DNA of 5,701 bases from Paracoccaceae bacterium (GTDB lineage Bacteria; Pseudomonadota; Alphaproteobacteria; Rhodobacterales; Rhodobacteraceae): positions 1 to 5,701 of the forward strand of contig RFUP01000166.1 of the NCBI GenBank assembly GCA_009922885.1. Reading direction: 5' to 3'. Below the pieces are notes generated by a model, which worked only from the letters and a program-made list of their open reading frames with translations, did not search any database and was not told where the DNA came from. Shown piece by piece: positions 5,019 through 5,701 of the stretch; position 1 is the stretch's first letter; every line of letters begins with the position of its first letter. A program made the translations under genes and the position numbers.

Positions 5019-5701
5019 ATGAACGACCAGGCCCCCCGCCGTTCTGGCGGACGCGAAGCGCGCCGTGCGGCACGCTCGACTTCCCTTCCCGACAACCAGC
5101 GCCCGATACGGGCCGGACTTTCTGGCGGCCAATACCGCCCGCTCTCGGACCACGATGTGCTGCGCATCCACCACGCCGCGCTGGACGCACTGGAGCAGAT
5201 CGGCCTTGCCGACGCCCCGCCCTCCGGTGTGGAAATCCTGACCGGTGCAGGCGCGATCCTCGGGGATGACGGGCGCATCCGCTTCCCGCGTGCACTCGTG
5301 GAAGACATGCTGGCGAAAGCCGCACGTGGGATCACGCTTTACAGCCGCGATGGAAAGAATGACCTCGATCTGTCAGGCACGCGCGTGCATTACGGCACGG
5401 CAGGTGCGGCAGTGCATCTCGTGGATGTTCACGGCAAACATTACCGCGACAGCAAAGTGCAGGATTTGCACGATGCCGCGCGGATCGTGGACCAGCTCGA
5501 TAACCTACACTTCTTCCAACGCGCCATGGTGTGCCGTGATATTCCCGATAACCGCGAGATGGATCTCAACTCCATTTACGCAAGCTGTGCGGGCACCACG
5601 AAGCATGTGGGGGTTTCCTTCACCGACCCCGACTATGTCGAGGACGGGCTGAAACTTCTGCACATGATCGCAGGCGGCGAGGACAAGTGGCGCGAGCGGC
5701 C
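5019..5701 (+). CDS. Trimethylamine methyltransferase (MttB) family protein, N-terminal part, cut by right edge
   Basis: 227 codons are visible of a family usually near 500 residues. MttB-family proteins are cytoplasmic TIM-barrel enzymes that pass a methyl group from trimethylamine, or in non-pyrrolysine relatives from betaines and other quaternary amines, to a corrinoid protein. The translation opens with a basic, probably disordered stretch (RRSGGREARRAAR, 7-19). It continues with GGQYRPLSDHDVLRIHHAALDALEQIGL (36-63), close to the family's 'RPL...IH..AL..LE.IG' pattern, then the HYGTAGAAVHLVD region (124-136) and VSFTDPDYVEDGLKLLHMIAGG (199-220). The site that holds pyrrolysine in archaeal MttB lies beyond the window, so pyrrolysine use cannot be judged; bacterial homologues in this lineage generally lack it. 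It follows a structured leader with a small ORF. Confidence 0.88.
   Translation, partial: MNDQAPRRSGGREARRAARSTSLPDNQRPIRAGLSGGQYRPLSDHDVLRIHHAALDALEQIGLADAPPSGVEILTGAGAILGDDGRIRFPRALVEDMLAKAARGITLYSRDGKNDLDLSGTRVHYGTAGAAVHLVDVHGKHYRDSKVQDLHDAARIVDQLDNLHFFQRAMVCRDIPDNREMDLNSIYASCAGTTKHVGVSFTDPDYVEDGLKLLHMIAGGEDKWRER

Noticed and set aside
4872..5174. 100-codon minus-strand frame across the MttB leader and start
   Set aside because: It overlaps the convincing MttB coding sequence, has a low-complexity His/Ala/Arg translation and no domain, so it is a shadow frame.

Overview
The window looks like chromosomal DNA from an alphaproteobacterium, most likely a Rhodobacteraceae/Paracoccaceae-type marine or soil bacterium. 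This is inferred from the moderately high G+C with matching codon use, the cysS-cimA gene pair, and a trimethylamine methyltransferase (MttB)-family protein with an Arg-rich N-terminus, a type common in that group. No rRNA, tRNA, CRISPR array, insertion sequence or phage gene was seen.

Layout: the first third is on the minus strand. It carries cysS (cysteinyl-tRNA synthetase, complete), followed 49 nt downstream by the N-terminal part of a citramalate synthase gene (cimA-type), which is cut by the left edge. A 134-nt divergent intergenic region (1804-1937) separates these from a plus-strand series: a class I/II PLP-dependent aminotransferase, a PEP mutase/isocitrate lyase-superfamily protein 67 nt later, and a secreted or membrane-anchored TPM-domain (YgcG-like) protein only 4 nt after that. 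After a 211-nt gap comes a MttB-family methyltransferase whose C-terminal half lies beyond the right edge. This gap contains a 30-codon small ORF with its own ribosome binding site.

How the genes work together: cysS and cimA probably share a transcript. The link is amino-acid supply and charging, but no direct mechanistic tie is visible. The aminotransferase, PEP-mutase-like and TPM genes could form one transcript, although the first two are separated by a hairpin that contains the Shine-Dalgarno sequence of the second. The two enzymes act on 2-oxo/amino acids and small carboxylates respectively, but no shared pathway can be read from sequence alone. The MttB homologue belongs to corrinoid-dependent methyl transfer from methylated amines or betaines.

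The window is mostly ordinary metabolism. The least ordinary parts are at the RNA level. One is the ribosome-binding-site hairpin before the PEP-mutase-like gene. The other is the leader of the MttB gene, which combines a well-initiated Arg-rich small ORF, two hairpins, and a direct repeat that could compete for one hairpin arm. Both are predictions by eye and need comparative support.
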